Shown here in pieces: positions 11,267-21,838 of a DNA stretch of 64,000 bases. Source of the stretch: Apodemus sylvaticus (taxonomy: Eukaryota; Chordata; Mammalia; Rodentia; Muridae); NCBI RefSeq assembly GCF_947179515.1, contig NC_067490.1, forward strand, positions 32,104,925-32,168,924, in the 5' to 3' direction. Positions within the stretch are counted from its first letter, which is position 1. Each line of letters opens with the position of its first letter. Under the pieces are notes generated by a model. It was not told the origin of the DNA. It searched no databases and worked only from the letters and a program-made list of their open reading frames with translations. The position numbers and the translations under genes are program-made.

Positions 11267-11511
11267 CCTAGAAAACTGGAATACCCAAAACATAATCCAC
11301 ACATCAAATGAGGTACAAGAAGAAAGGAGGAGTGGCCCCTGGTTCTGGAAAGACTCAGTGAAACAGTATTCAGCAAAACCAGAACGGGGAAGTGGGAAGG
11401 GGTGGGTGGGAGGACAGGGGAAGAGAAGGGGGCTTGCGGGACTTTCGGGGAGTGGTGGGGCTAGAAAAGCGGAAATCATTTGAAATGTAAATAAATTATA
11501 TCGAATAATAA
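7971..11511 (+). mobile_element. Young 5'-truncated L1 (rat-type), plus strand
   Basis: About 3.5 kb of L1 running from the distal endonuclease domain of ORF2 through the 3' UTR to a short A-rich tail. The 5' UTR, ORF1 and the first part of ORF2 are absent, as is usual after incomplete reverse transcription. Between the left TSD (ending GCTAC at 7962) and clear L1 homology lies an AT dinucleotide run (7963-7982) that merges with the ORF2 ACAGATATATATAG motif. This may be filler or slippage at the 5' junction. The uninterrupted ORF2 remainder and about 1% difference between the TSD copies indicate a recent insertion. Confidence 0.93.
11267..11511 (+). other. L1 3' UTR with G-rich polypurine tract
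   Basis: About 245 bases after the ORF2 stop. It contains runs of GGGG and GGG between about 11388 and 11460 with G-quadruplex potential, a feature described for L1 3' UTRs generally. It ends with GAAATGTAAATAAATTATAT and a short, impure A tail that merges into the TSD. The same UTR closes the copies ending at 54848 and 55718, and (reversed) begins the copy at 20866. Confidence 0.88.
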
Positions 11512-11622
11512 AAAAAATTATTTTAACCTTAATAGTCTGCCACCTTTCAGTTCTTACATGAAAATAGTTACTAAAGATTGCTATCTGTGTACCAGGAAAC
11601 TGCAAGAGCCACGCCCAGCTAC
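11512..11622 (+). repeat. Right copy of the ~111-bp L1 target-site duplication
   Basis: Matches 7852-7962 with one mismatch. The sequence continues as CTGTGAAG after GCTAC, which is the natural host continuation. The left copy instead runs into the L1 junction, so this side marks the undisturbed locus. Confidence 0.88.
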
Positions 11623-12080
11623 CTGTGAAGAACAGACTGTGTAAAAACTATAAGAAAATGTGCTGTGTTTAGCTCCTGTTTGAAGGAAGCAGGGGTTTGG
11701 ACCATTGATCCAGGTCTCACAGAATTTATGTAAATTTAAGCAATTTTTTCTTAAAGAAAACACTAACAGTGGTCAAAGCCTTTATGATATTTAGTAAATA
11801 AAAGGCTAAGTTTAGGCTTTACTGACTGGAGAAGGAAAAAGAATGGAAAGGAAGATGGAAAAAGAATTGGAAGAAAGAGGAGTGAAGAAGGAAGAATGAT
11901 GAGAATCCTCAAACCAGAGAGAGAGAATTTGAACTGAAGGCTTGCAGTCAGTCCTGACTCCAAGGCATTATTGAATCAGCACTGCTCCCAATCGCTCCTT
12001 TCTCATAAAATATCCAATAATTTATGAGATACTTTCTTTTCACTGAAGAAAAGCCAGCAACTTCAACAAATGGAGTTGGA
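11623..12080. other. Unique-looking flank with GA-rich patch
   Basis: No gene recognised. Positions 11828-11932 are purine-rich (GGAAG/GAAAGA) but not a regular repeat. Confidence 0.4.
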
Positions 12081-12745
12081 AAACTAAATGTCTACTTGAA
12101 ATTAGATCTGTTATTACGACCTGCACAGAATCAACTGCAAATGGCTCAAAGACTTCAATGTGAAACACAGAATACTGAAACTTCTAGAGGTAATCATAGA
12201 CAACACACTACACGTTACAGTTGTAGGGACAAACTTTCTATATAGGACTCCAAATTTTCATGAACTAAGGTCAACAACTGACAAACGGAATCTCATAAAA
12301 CTTAAATGCTTCTTTACAACAAAGGAAACCAAATGAAGAGAAAGCCCAAAGAGTAAGAAAGGATCTTTGCCAGCTGTTCATATGATAGAGTCTTAATATC
12401 TATAATCTACAATAAAACTAAAAAAAAATGTTAAGAAAACAAAAGACTCACTTTAAAAACAGGCTATGGCTATGAACAGTGTTCTCAAAAGAAGAAACTA
12501 AACTAACTAAGAAACATCTCAGAAAGGGTTCCACATCCCTAACAATGAGGAAAATGCAAATTAAACCACTTTGAGAATTCACTTTAGTCAGAATCCCTAG
12601 AAACAACAGGTGACTAATGCTGGCAAGTATGTAATCTGAGAACAACGTTCTTCCACTGTTGGTGAGATGGGAAACTAGTGCAGCAACTCTGGAAATTACT
12701 GTGTACAATTCTCAAAAAAATAAAAATAAATCTACCATATGCCAA
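12081..12745 (+). mobile_element. Old L1 fragment, ORF2 C-terminal region, plus strand
   Basis: Conserved L1 wording survives in degenerate form: 'atggctcaaagacttcaatg', 'ggaatctcataaaacttaaa', 'catctcagaaagggttccac', and 'actgttggtgagatggga'. This order matches ORF2 from the region after the polymerase to the Cys-rich end. All frames are broken. The divergence indicates an old, pre-murine type L1. Confidence 0.75.
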
Positions 12746-12987
12746 AAACAAAAACAAAATAAAACAAAACAAAACAAAATAAAACAAAACAAAAAAAGAA
12801 GCCTCCCTCATGCTGAGGCTTGATCTTGGCAGTAACCAGTATAGTAGACCAATCCTTGAAGTTGTCAGTTTAGAAAACAGTTCTTGAACTAGGTCTCAGT
12901 TCATTTGTTCAAACGCTACTGTTTCATATTATGATCAGACAGACACACTGTATAAAGCAGAAAATAGTTTCACGGGATTCAATATGT

Positions 12988-13155
12988 TTTTAGATTTATT
13001 TGATTTATTTTGTGTGTGTTAGTGTTTTGCCTACATTGGAAGATACTAGAGAAGGGTATTGGAATCCTTGAAACTGGGTTACGGTGAGTTGTGAGCTGAT
13101 ATGTTTGTAATGGGAATTCCTCTCAAAGAGCAGTCAGTGCTCTTAACAACTGGAC
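12988..13155 (-). mobile_element. B3-like SINE, diverged, minus strand
   Basis: The right end has 'cagtcagtgctcttaacaac' (reversed tRNA-like A-box head) and the left end the 'agatttatttgatttatttt' A/T tail. The middle is compatible with the B3 body. Confidence 0.55.
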
Positions 13156-13518
13156 TACATATTCCTAAAATTCACAGGATTGTAAAGTATTAGTTCATGT
13201 GCCCTTCCCCCAGCCTGGAGTAGGTGAAACTGACCACCAATGGTTTTACAACCTAGGTGGAGTCTCTGGCCTCCCTGCATTTGCAATTTCCAACAGGTGT
13301 AGACTGCCTGATGAGCTTGCTTTGCAACATAATCCAGCTGAAACAAAGGATGGCTTCTATGAGATCTGCCTATATAAATACAGTGTTGAATATTAAACTT
13401 TGAGCCTTGATCAGAAACTTTGCCTTGGCTTCATCCTTCTTTCCCGCCCCGTTTCTTTTCATTTCCATCCCCACTTTCAGGTAGACCTAGTTCATGCATG
13501 GGTGCTGAACGGCTACAT

Positions 13519-13669
13519 GTTCATGGTTTTGAATGCTTGTGTAAAGGAATTCACTGCTAGGGAATTCAAAGTCTTCATAGTTATGTGGATTTGTCAAATA
13601 TCCAGAGGCTGAAATAGAAGTGTTTAGAATTGTAGTCCTATATACAATGTAAAGATGCATTTTCTATTC
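13519..13669 (+). repeat. Left arm of a 150-bp inverted repeat
   Basis: The reverse complement of 15070-15219 aligns to this arm with about 10 mismatches in 150 positions (about 93% identity) and essentially no gaps. The landmark 'tatccagaggctgaaataga' is shared exactly. Similarity stops abruptly at both ends. The arm sequence is not one I recognise as L1 or SINE. Confidence 0.9.
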
Positions 13670-13899
13670 TAATTCACTAAAAGTTACAATTTTTCTGTTT
13701 TTTAAAATAATTAACAACTTACTTTATTTTAAGATTTTAAGCTAATTTATTTAGAAATACCTAATATTGTATTATCCAACAGTCTTTTGGGGGCATTTAT
13801 CATTTTCATCACTGTTCCCCCTAATTGACTGTATTTACATTCACCAAAATAGTTGGAACAATTCATTTTGTTTTCTATTCTTTAAACATCAAAAAAATA

Positions 13900-14120
13900 A
13901 AATAGGAGCTGAGTGATGAGAACACATGCTGTTCTTGCAGAGGACCTGGAATCAGAGTATCCACATGGATCACAACAATGGAACTCCAGTTCCATGGGAT
14001 CCAGTGACCCTTTCTCTTCTGTGTTTTCACCAGGCAGGCATGGTTCCCAGATATACATATATACATACATTACATACATACAGCAAAAACACTGACTATA
14101 CATTACACACACACACACAT
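13900..14120 (+). mobile_element. B3-type SINE, plus strand
   Basis: Starts with a decayed tRNA-like head ('ggagctgagtgatgagaaca'), then 'cttgcagaggacctggaatc', then 'tggaactccagttccatggg'. This is the B3 body order. It ends in a CATA/CA-rich tail (14050-14120). It lies inside the spacer of the inverted repeat. Confidence 0.65.
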
Positions 14121-14239
14121 TAATCCTTAATTATGCCTATAGACTAGATAGATGGCTGGAGTAGATTAGGTACTTATTATATGCTACTTAAATTTGTTAT
14201 ACATGCATCTGATTGACCAGTTATGAAGTGGAAACTTAA

Positions 14240-15050
14240 GGGTTCATTAGAAAGTAAGATGTGTCAGATGGTATTTAGCACAAGTAGTATTTTCCTGAAG
14301 CAGACACAAGTTAAAAGACATTTTGCTAATACAGACATGTGAAGGAACATTTCACTGAAGCAGACACAGGTGAAAGGATGTTCTTCTACAGCAAGCACAA
14401 GAAAGGACATGTGATGAAGGCTTCTTTGTTAATGACACATATTTACTGACCCTCCTTGCATGAAGTTTTTGAGTTCCTTTTGTTGGGGCTCCATAGAGGG
14501 ACACACAGGAAAAAACTTCTGATGGTATGCCAAGGCTTCTTGCCTATGGATCAATTGGCAGTGTGAGATCAGTTGATGAAGACTCAGGTGGAGTTTTTCT
14601 AACTTAGACTCATGTGCTGAGGTAAGACCCTTGGAGGACACATGAGATTTGCAGGGAGCATAAATAGGACTCAATGGAGAGTTATGGAGTTTGGGCTTGG
14701 CTTGCTCATAAAGCTAGCTATACAACTCTTGTTGGTCTCAAGTCTTCCCTGATCTTCTCTTCATTGAGAGGCACAGCAGAGAATTTTTCCTGATGCCCCT
14801 GCTAGTCTGAATTCCTCCTGCTAACTCATACCATTTCGGCTGTCTCTGATAGGCCATGCCACCACTGCTGATTTATGCTTGCCATCGTGCCTCTACCAAA
14901 CTGGACTGCTGGAATATCCCTGACAATACCAATGTTTCTGATAATACCGATGGGATTTGCTCCAATGAAGCATTTCTATACAGGTCTATTTCCTCCATAT
15001 CCCTTCTTTTCCACTACCCCTGGTGGGTGGTGGTCTAGAAAGAGGTTAAT
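14240..15050. mobile_element. Possible LTR of a rodent endogenous retrovirus or related repeat, family not assigned
   Basis: A moderately GC-balanced block between AT-rich flanks. It has a degenerate tandem repeat at 14275-14415 (phrases such as 'gaagcagacacaggtgaaag' recur) and a TATA-like CATAAATAGG at 14659-14669. I recall similar wording in rodent LTR-type repeats but cannot assign a family. No internal retroviral genes are visible. Confidence 0.3.
14275..14415. repeat. Degenerate minisatellite of 'cagacacaggtgaaag' type units
   Basis: Four imperfect units: 'gcagacacaagttaaaagac', 'acagacatgtgaaggaac', 'gcagacacaggtgaaaggat', 'gcaagcacaagaaaggac'. They begin about 35-50 bases apart. Confidence 0.65.
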
Positions 15051-15069
15051 GTGTTTAACCATCATTAAA

Positions 15070-15219
15070 AATAGAAAATGCATCTTTACATTGTATATAG
15101 GTCTGCAATTCTAAACACTTCTATTTCAGCCTCTGGATATTTGAGAAATCCACGTAACTATGAAGACTTTGAATTCCCCAGCAGCGAATTACTTTACACA
15201 CGCATTCAAAAACATGGAC
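15070..15219 (-). repeat. Right arm of the 150-bp inverted repeat
   Basis: Inverted partner of 13519-13669; see that entry. The arms enclose 1.4 kb that includes the B3 SINE and the LTR-like block. Confidence 0.9.
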
Positions 15220-16019
15220 TTGAAAAAAATTAAAGCTACACTGCTATTTCTTCTTAGCTGTTTCTCTTTGTTCCTTTCTCTTGGTGTCTTGTTTATTTTC
15301 CATAGATCATTTTATAAGACTTCGTTTTCTGCCTTAGGATTTTCCTCCTTATTTTTCTTTGGCAGAACCAGGTCATGATTATTTTACAGGTACTTTTACT
15401 GCTATATCCTCTTCATCCCAGAGTCTATTCTTGTACTTGGTCCATTAAAGAAAATATTTTGCTTCTTTTACTAATGGTAACCTTTCTCAACACAGCTAGC
15501 TTGACGGACTCTACAGTTTGGTTTTCATAGACAGCTCTAGGATGGCATATACATCATCTCCTTTTTTCTTTTAAACTTAGAGATGGCTCTTGGCTTCAGA
15601 GTCTTAAAACATACACCATTATGGGGTCAGAGAATTTGCCACACCCTTTCTCCCTGCCAACACAAGTATCTTTAAATCATCAGAGCACTTTTTTGACTGA
15701 TAATTGTTGGGGGACATACCATTATCAGAAGCAGGGAGGTACCATAGGCTAGAGTCAGAATTAGCATAGAGTGTGTTTCTCTCCATTTTCAAAATTCTTA
15801 AGAGCAATATATAGGGATTTGTGCATCATTATTCTCCTAATGTTAATTTTATCAAAACTGAAAATTTCATGTATTTTATGATGGTAAGAACTATGCTACA
15901 TAAGGAGTCTTTTTGTTCTATTTTCTTCTTCTTTTATTATTGCCTTTTTATTTTATTATTAAAATGAAACTATATTTATTATACTTTATTTATTATTTAA
16001 TTTATTATTATTCTTTTTT
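15220..16019. other. Unique-looking AT-rich sequence
   Basis: Pyrimidine-rich plus strand with long T runs near 15910-16030. No gene is supported. It ends at the reversed tail of the L1 that follows. Confidence 0.45.
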
Positions 16020-17446
16020 CTTTTTTTCCACTTATGTACTTTACATCCTGCTCATTGAACTCCTCCCAGTTATCCCCTCCCACAATCCTTCCTTCATCCA
16101 CCTTCCCCTTCTCCTCTAAGTGGGTGGTGTCCTACCCTGCATGTATGTGTCCCACCCTGGTACATCAAACCTCTCTGGGGCTACTTTCATCCCCTTACAC
16201 TGAGGCTAGACAAGTTAGCCCAGCTAGATGAACACATCCCAGCTATAGGCAACAATTTTGGGACAGCCCCTGTTCTACTTGTTCAGGATCCACATAAAGA
16301 CCAAGCTGCACATTTCCTGAATATTTTCATGGAGGCCTAGGTCCAGCCTGTGTATCTTCTTTGGTTGGTGGTTCAATCTCTGAGAACCCCATAGGTTAAT
16401 TGATTCTGTTGGTCTTCTTGTGAAATTCCTATCCCCTTAGTGGCTGCAATCTTTCCTTCTATTCTTCCACAAAAGTCCCAAATTCCATTAACTGTCTGGC
16501 TATGAGTATCTGCATCTGTTTCCTTGAGATGCTAAGTGGAACCTCTCAGAGGACAACCATGCTAGACCCCTATCTGCATGCATTACAGAGTAGCATTAAG
16601 AGTGTCAGGAATTACTCTCTGACCATGGGATTGGTGACCATGTCAACTCAATCAGTCAACAGAGTCTTAAGTGAGGAAGGGAGGATTGAAAAGAAAAAGA
16701 CAATTAGACAATGCTATAACATGAATCCAGCCAGTTCTGAGCCTGAACTGCCTTTAATTTTTCCAGTCTGCTTTTTTACCTTTCTAAGTACATGAAAAAA
16801 ATAAGGTCAGTTCAGGTCAAGGAACAAACAAAGCAGAAACAAAAATAGTCAAGAAACAAACAAGGAAATATACAAAGTCACATGGTATTCAGGGACTTAT
16901 CAAGATGATTACAATCTTGAGCCTACTTCCTTGTCCTAGACCAATGTCAAATTCTTGTCAATATCCTTGAAGCAACACCAGGAGCTCTCCATAGATGAGG
17001 CTCAAGTTTGGCCATGTATTGGCTAGCCATTCCCTCAGTTTCCACTCTATCCCTAATCCTTGCATATCTTGTAGACAGAATAAAATTTGGGTGGAAAGTT
17101 TTGTGGGTAGATTGGTGTCCCATTTGCTCCAGTGGGGTTCCTGCCTGGCCACAGGAGGCAGCCTCCCCAGACTCCATATTCCCAGTGCTATGAGTCACAG
17201 CTAGGGACACCTCTATTGATTTTTGAGTGCTGCCCATGTCTCAGGTCTCTGGCTCTTCCTGGACATGCCCCTTATTTCCAGTCATTGTCATGGCTATCTG
17301 ACCAGCCCCCCTTTCTCTCCCCACACATGACCACAAACTCTCTTGTCCCCCCCACTCATCCTGTTCCCTCTGCCAATCTGCCTTCAATGATCATTCTATT
17401 CACCCTTCTAAGTAAGACTCAAGTATCCTAGCTTATCTAAACTTCT
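16020..17446 (-). mobile_element. Old Lx-like L1 3' UTR, minus strand
   Basis: Starts with T-rich sequence (reversed A tail) and 'cttatgtactttacatcctg'. It continues with the order of the older murine L1 3' UTR as I know it: 'ttctttggttggtggttcaa', 'gatgctaagtggaacctctc', 'tgcctggccacaggaggcag', 'tcattctattcacccttcta'. About 16660-16870 does not fit and may be a small insertion. The UTR abuts ORF2 sequence at 17447 with about 2 kb of ORF2 missing. Either this is one element with an internal deletion or two joined elements. Confidence 0.65.
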
Positions 17447-19030
17447 CTTTCTTTGTTGGGTCTTTGTGTGGTTTAGGTATCAGGGTAATTGTGGCTTCAT
17501 AGAATGAATTGTGTTCTTCTATTTTGTGGAATAGGTTGAAGAGTATTGGTACTAAGTCTTCTTTGAAGGTCTGATAGAACTCTGCATTAAACCCATCTGT
17601 TCCTGGGCTTTTTTGGTTGGGAGACTATTAATGACTACTTCTATTTCTTTAGGGGTTATGGGATTGTTTAGATAATTTATTTGATTCTGATTTAACTTCA
17701 GTACCTGGTACCTGACTCGAAAATTATCCATTTCATCTAGATTTTCCAGTTTTGTTGAGTGTAGGCTTTTGTAGTAGGATCTGATGATTTTTTTGGATTT
17801 CCTCAGTATCTGTTGTTATATCTCCCTTTTCATTTCTGATTTTGTTGATTTGGATACTGTCTCTGTGCCCTCTGGTTAGTTTGGCTAAGGGTTTTTCTAT
17901 CTTGTTGGTTTTTTCAAAGAACCAGCTCCTGGTTTGGTTGGTTCTTTGTATAGTTCTTTTTGTTTCTACATGGTTGGATACAGCCTCGAGTTTCATTATT
18001 TCCTGCCATCTATTCCTCTTGGGTATATTTGCTTCTTTCTGTTCTAGAGCTTTCAGGTGTGCTGTCAAGCTGCTACTATATGCTCTTTCCAGTTTCTTTT
18101 GACAGGCATGTCAAGGTATGAGTTTTCCTCTTAGCACTGCTTTCAATGTGTCCCATAAGTTTGAGTATGTTATGCCTTAATTTTCATTAAATTGTAAAAA
18201 GTCTTTATTTTTAGAATTTATTTATTTTAGAAATTTCTTTATTTCTTCCATGACCACATTATCATTGAGTAGAATATTGTTCAGCTTCCATGTGTATGTG
18301 GGCTTTCTGTGTTTGTTGTTATTGAAAATCAGCCTTACCCCATGGTGATCTGATAGGGTGCATGGGATTATTTTGATCTTATATCTGTTGAGGTATATTT
18401 TATGACCGAGTATATGGTCAGTTTTGGAGAAGGTACCATGAGGTGCTGAGTAGAAGGCATTTTTTGTTTGTTTGTTTTAGGATAAAATGTTCTATAGATA
18501 TGTGTTAAATCCATTTGGTTCATAACTTCTGTTATTTTTCACTGTATCTCTGTTTAGTTTCTGTTTCATGATCTGTCCATTGATGAGAGTTGGGTATTGA
18601 ACTCTCCCACTATTATTGTGTGGGATGCGATGTTTGCTTTGAGCTTTAGTAAAGTTTCTTTTATGAATGTAGGTTCCCTTGCATTTGGAGTATAGATGTT
18701 CATAATTGAGAGTTCGTCTTGGTAGATTTTTCCTTTGATGAGTATTAAGTGTCTTTATCTTTTTTATTACTTTAGGTTGAAATTTGATTTTATTTGATAT
18801 TAGAATGGCTACACCAGCTTGTTTCTTGGGACAATTTGCTTGGAAAATTGTTTTCCCGCCCTTTACTCTGATGTACTGTCTGTCTTTGTGCCTGAGGTGA
18901 GTTTCCTGTGTGCAGCAAAATGTTGGGTCCTGTTTACATATCCAGTCTGTTATTCTATGTCTTTTTATTGGAGAATTGAGTCCATTAAAATTAAGAGATA
19001 TTAAGGAAATGTGATTGTTTCTTCCTGTTG
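17447..19030 (-). pseudogene. L1 ORF2 remnant (endonuclease and linker, start of reverse transcriptase)
   Basis: The longest open piece (18068-17733) reads through the endonuclease-RT linker, with RTIQRTNQTRSWFFEKTNKI and GHRDSIQINKIRNEKGDITT clearly matching intact ORF2 in the copy at 8500-8660. Upstream (18100-19030) the endonuclease is recognisable only in pieces separated by stops and frameshifts. The reverse transcriptase stops before its catalytic motifs, so no enzyme could be made. Confidence 0.8.
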
Positions 19031-19107
19031 TTGTTGTTTTTTTGGTTGTTATTATTAGAGGTGAAGTTATATTTTTGTGGTTCTCTTCTTTTTGGTTTGT
19101 TAAAAGA

Positions 19108-20131
19108 TTATTTTCTTGCTTTTTCTAGGGTATAGTTTCCCTCCTTTTGTTGGTGTTTTTCATTCATTATCCTTTGAAGGGCTGGACTTGTGAAAAGATA
19201 TTGTGTAAATTTGTTTTTGTCATGGAATACCTTGGTTTCTCCATCTATAATAGTTGAGACTTTTGCTGGGTATAGAACTTGGGTTGGCATTTGTGTTATC
19301 TTAGGGTTTATATGGCATCTGCTCAGGATCTTCTAGCTTTCAGTGTCTGGAGAGAAGTCTGGTGTAATTCTGATAGGTCTCCTTTATTACTTGGCTTTTT
19401 TCCCTTACTGCCTTTAATATTCTTTCTTTGTTTGAGCATTTGGTGTTTTAACTATTATGTGACAGGAGGAATTTCTTTTCTGTTCCAATTGTTTGGAGTT
19501 CTGTATGCTTTTTGTATGTTCATGGGCATCTGTTTCTTTAGGTTAAGGAACTTTTCTTCTATAATTTTATTGAAGACATTTACTGTCCCTTTAATCTGGA
19601 ACTCTTTGCTCTCTTCTATACCTATAATTCTTAGATTTGGTCTTTTCATTGTTTCCTGGATTTCCTGGATGTTTTAGGTTAGAAGCTTTTTGCATTTTGC
19701 ATTTTCTTTGACTATTGTGTTAGTGTTTTCTATGGTATCTTCTGCACCTGGGATTCTCTTTTCTATCTCTTATATTCTGTTCTTGATGCTTGCATCTATG
19801 ACTCCTGACTTCTTTCCTAGGTTTTCTATCTCCATAGTTGTTTCCCTTTGTAATTTTTTTTTATTGTTTTTACTTCTATTTTTAGATCCTGGATGGTTTT
19901 GTTCAATTCTGTCTCCTTTTTGGTTTTGTTTTCCTGTATTTCTTTAAGGGAGTTATTTATGTCCTATGGAAGTCCTCTATCTGCATCATAAGCTATGATT
20001 TTAAATCCAATTCTTGCTTTTCTTATGTGTTTGGGATACCCAGGACCTGCTGTTGTGGGAGAACTGGGTTCCGATTGTGCCATGTCACCTTGCTTTCTGT
20101 TAGTAACATTCTTGCATTTGTCTTTCACCAT
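19108..20131 (-). pseudogene. L1 ORF1 remnant (RNA-binding chaperone), broken
   Basis: The start is recognisable as MVKDKCKNVTNRKQGDMAQS at 20131. A middle block (19649-19455) contains RPNLRIIGIEESKEFQIKG, the conserved start of the ORF1p RNA-recognition-like domain. The C-terminus (19290-19108) reads PALQRIMNEKHQQKEGNYTL. The span is about 340 codons, near the normal 360-380 of rodent ORF1. Between these blocks the frame shifts several times. ORF1p normally trimerises by a coiled coil and coats L1 RNA. Confidence 0.8.
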
Positions 20132-20139
20132 CTGGTTAT

Positions 20140-20527
20140 CTCTGGTGTTAGTTGGTACCACTGTCTCTGTCTGGTGCTTATCCCTCCTGTGCACCTGCAA
20201 GCCTGTCTCAGCACCTCTGGGAGACCAGCTCTTCCCTGGAACAGAGAGCTGTGGCTCAACCAAGCTCCTGGGTGCAGATAGAGCCTGGAGGGACCCTGTC
20301 CCAGCTCCTTTGCACTCCTGTGCTCCCTGTGGTCCTAGTTACATCTACCCTGGACCGTCACTGGAGAGAAAATTTTGGTCTCATCTCCAAACATGGGAGT
20401 CAAAGCACTCCCTGGAGACCAGTTTTCTCCTGGCAGGACCAGTGCACAGATGGCTGTAGAGCAGCCCACCTCCTGGGTGCAGATGGAGCTCAGAAGGGTC
20501 TCGTCACAGCCATTCCACTACTCCTGT
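20140..20527 (-). promoter_or_regulatory. L1 5' UTR with two ~205-bp promoter monomers
   Basis: The phrase CTCCTGGGTGCAGAT starts at 20265 and again at 20470 (205 bp apart), and GAGACCAG starts at 20221 and about 20415. The segments between align with gaps, so two tandem monomers are present, the second incomplete. Monomeric 5' UTRs with units close to 206 bp are known for older mouse-type (F-like) L1 and act as internal polymerase II promoters. The young rat-type copy at 50738 has a non-monomeric 5' UTR instead. Confidence 0.65.
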
Positions 20528-20865
20528 GGCATCAATGTTCTTAAGAGAAACTGGTCTGAGGCTCTCTTTCTCTTTTGAGTCTTTGTGTGGTTTAGGTATC
20601 AGGGTGGCTGTGGCTTCATAGAAAGAGTTAGGTAGTGTTCTTTTTGTTTCTATGTTCTGGATAGTTTGAGGTGTATTGGTATATTGCAAGTCTGGTAGAA
20701 TGCTATACTAAAACCATTTGGCCCTGGGTTTTTTTGGTTGGTGGACTTGTAATGATTGCTTCTATTTCTTTAGCGACTATACTGCTGTATAAATAGTTTA
20801 CCTGCTCTTGATTTAACATTGGTAAGTGATATTTGTCTAGAAAACTTCATTTTGTTAAGATTTTC

Positions 20866-21838
20866 TTTTTTTTTATTCGATATAATTTATTTACATTTCA
20901 AATGACTTCCCCTTTTCTAGCCCCCCCACTCCCCGAAAGTCCTGTAAGCCCCCTTCTCTTCCCCTGTCCTCCCACCCACCCCTTCCCACTTCCCCGTTCT
21001 GGTTTTGCTGAGTACTGTTTCACTGAGTCTTTCCAGAACCAGGGGCCACTCCTCCTTTCTTCTTGTACCTCATTTGATGTGTGGATTATGTTTTGGGTAT
21101 TCCAGTTTTCTAGGTTAATATCCACTTAATAGTGAATGCATACCAAGATTCACCTTTTGAGTCTGGGTTACCTCACTTAGTATGATATTCTCTAGCTCCA
21201 TCCATTTGCCTAAGAATTTCATGGATTCATTGTTTCTAATGGCTGAATAGTACTCCATTGTGTAGATATACCACATTTTTTGCATCCACTCTTCTGTTGA
21301 GGGATACCTGGGTTCTTTCCAGCATCTGGCAATTATAAATAGGGCTGCTATGAACATAGTAGAACATGTATCCTTATTACATGGTGGGGAGTCTTCTGGG
21401 TATATGCCTAGGAGTGGTATACCAGGATCTTCTGGAAGTGAGGTGCCCAGTTTTCGGATGCTTCTCCTCCATCCGAAGTTCTTCAGGTGAGAATTCTTTG
21501 TTTAACTCTGTACCCCATTTTTTAATAGGGTTGTTTGGTTTTCTGAAGTCTAACTTCTTGAGTTCTTTATATATATTGGATATTAGCCCTCTATCTGATG
21601 TAGGATTGGTGAAGATCTTTTCCCAATTTGTTGGTTGCCGATTTGTCCTCTTGATGGTGTCCTTTGCCTTACAGAAACTTTGTAATTTTATGAGGTCCCA
21701 TTTGTCAATTCTTGCTCTTAGAGCATACGCTATTGGTGTTCTGTTCAGAAACTTTCTCCCTTTACCAATGTCCTCAAGGGTCTTCCCCAGTTTCTTTTCT
21801 ATTAGCTTCAGAGTGTCTGGCTTTATGTGGAGGTCCGA
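20866..21838 (-). mobile_element. Younger 5'-truncated L1 nested in an old L1, minus strand
   Basis: Begins with a reversed A tail and ATTCGATATAATTTATTTAC, the rat-type L1 3' end. It continues through the 3' UTR and ORF2 C-terminus to a 5' truncation at 21838, where old L1 sequence resumes. About 12 bp of the host L1 at the site seems absent and I see no clean TSD, so the insertion may have deleted target bases. An internal deletion at about 21465 removes the Cys-rich region. Confidence 0.82.
21115..21838 (-). pseudogene. L1 ORF2 C-terminal fragment lacking the Cys-rich motif
   Basis: From 21838 downward the frame reads the ORF2 C-terminal region (DLHIKPDTLKLIEKKLGKTL, then RTNRQPTNWEKIFTNPTSDR) as far as EFSPEELRM. 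It then shifts frame across a deletion of roughly 240 bp relative to intact ORF2, losing the CWRGCGERG...C segment. The last 80 codons (21357-21115: MFIAALFIIARCWKEPRYPS to SLLSGY) resume in a separate frame to the normal stop. Confidence 0.8.

Larger units (their letters stand above)
17447..20527 (-). mobile_element. Older L1, minus strand: partial ORF2, ORF1 and monomeric 5' UTR
   Basis: Read on the minus strand: two 5' UTR monomers (about 20140-20527), ORF1 (20131 to 19108), then ORF2 from the endonuclease to the start of the reverse transcriptase, ending at about 17447 within the ENFRPIS region. Every reading frame is interrupted. Together with 16020-17446 it could be a single L1 lacking most of the polymerase and the Cys-rich end. 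Confidence 0.8.
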
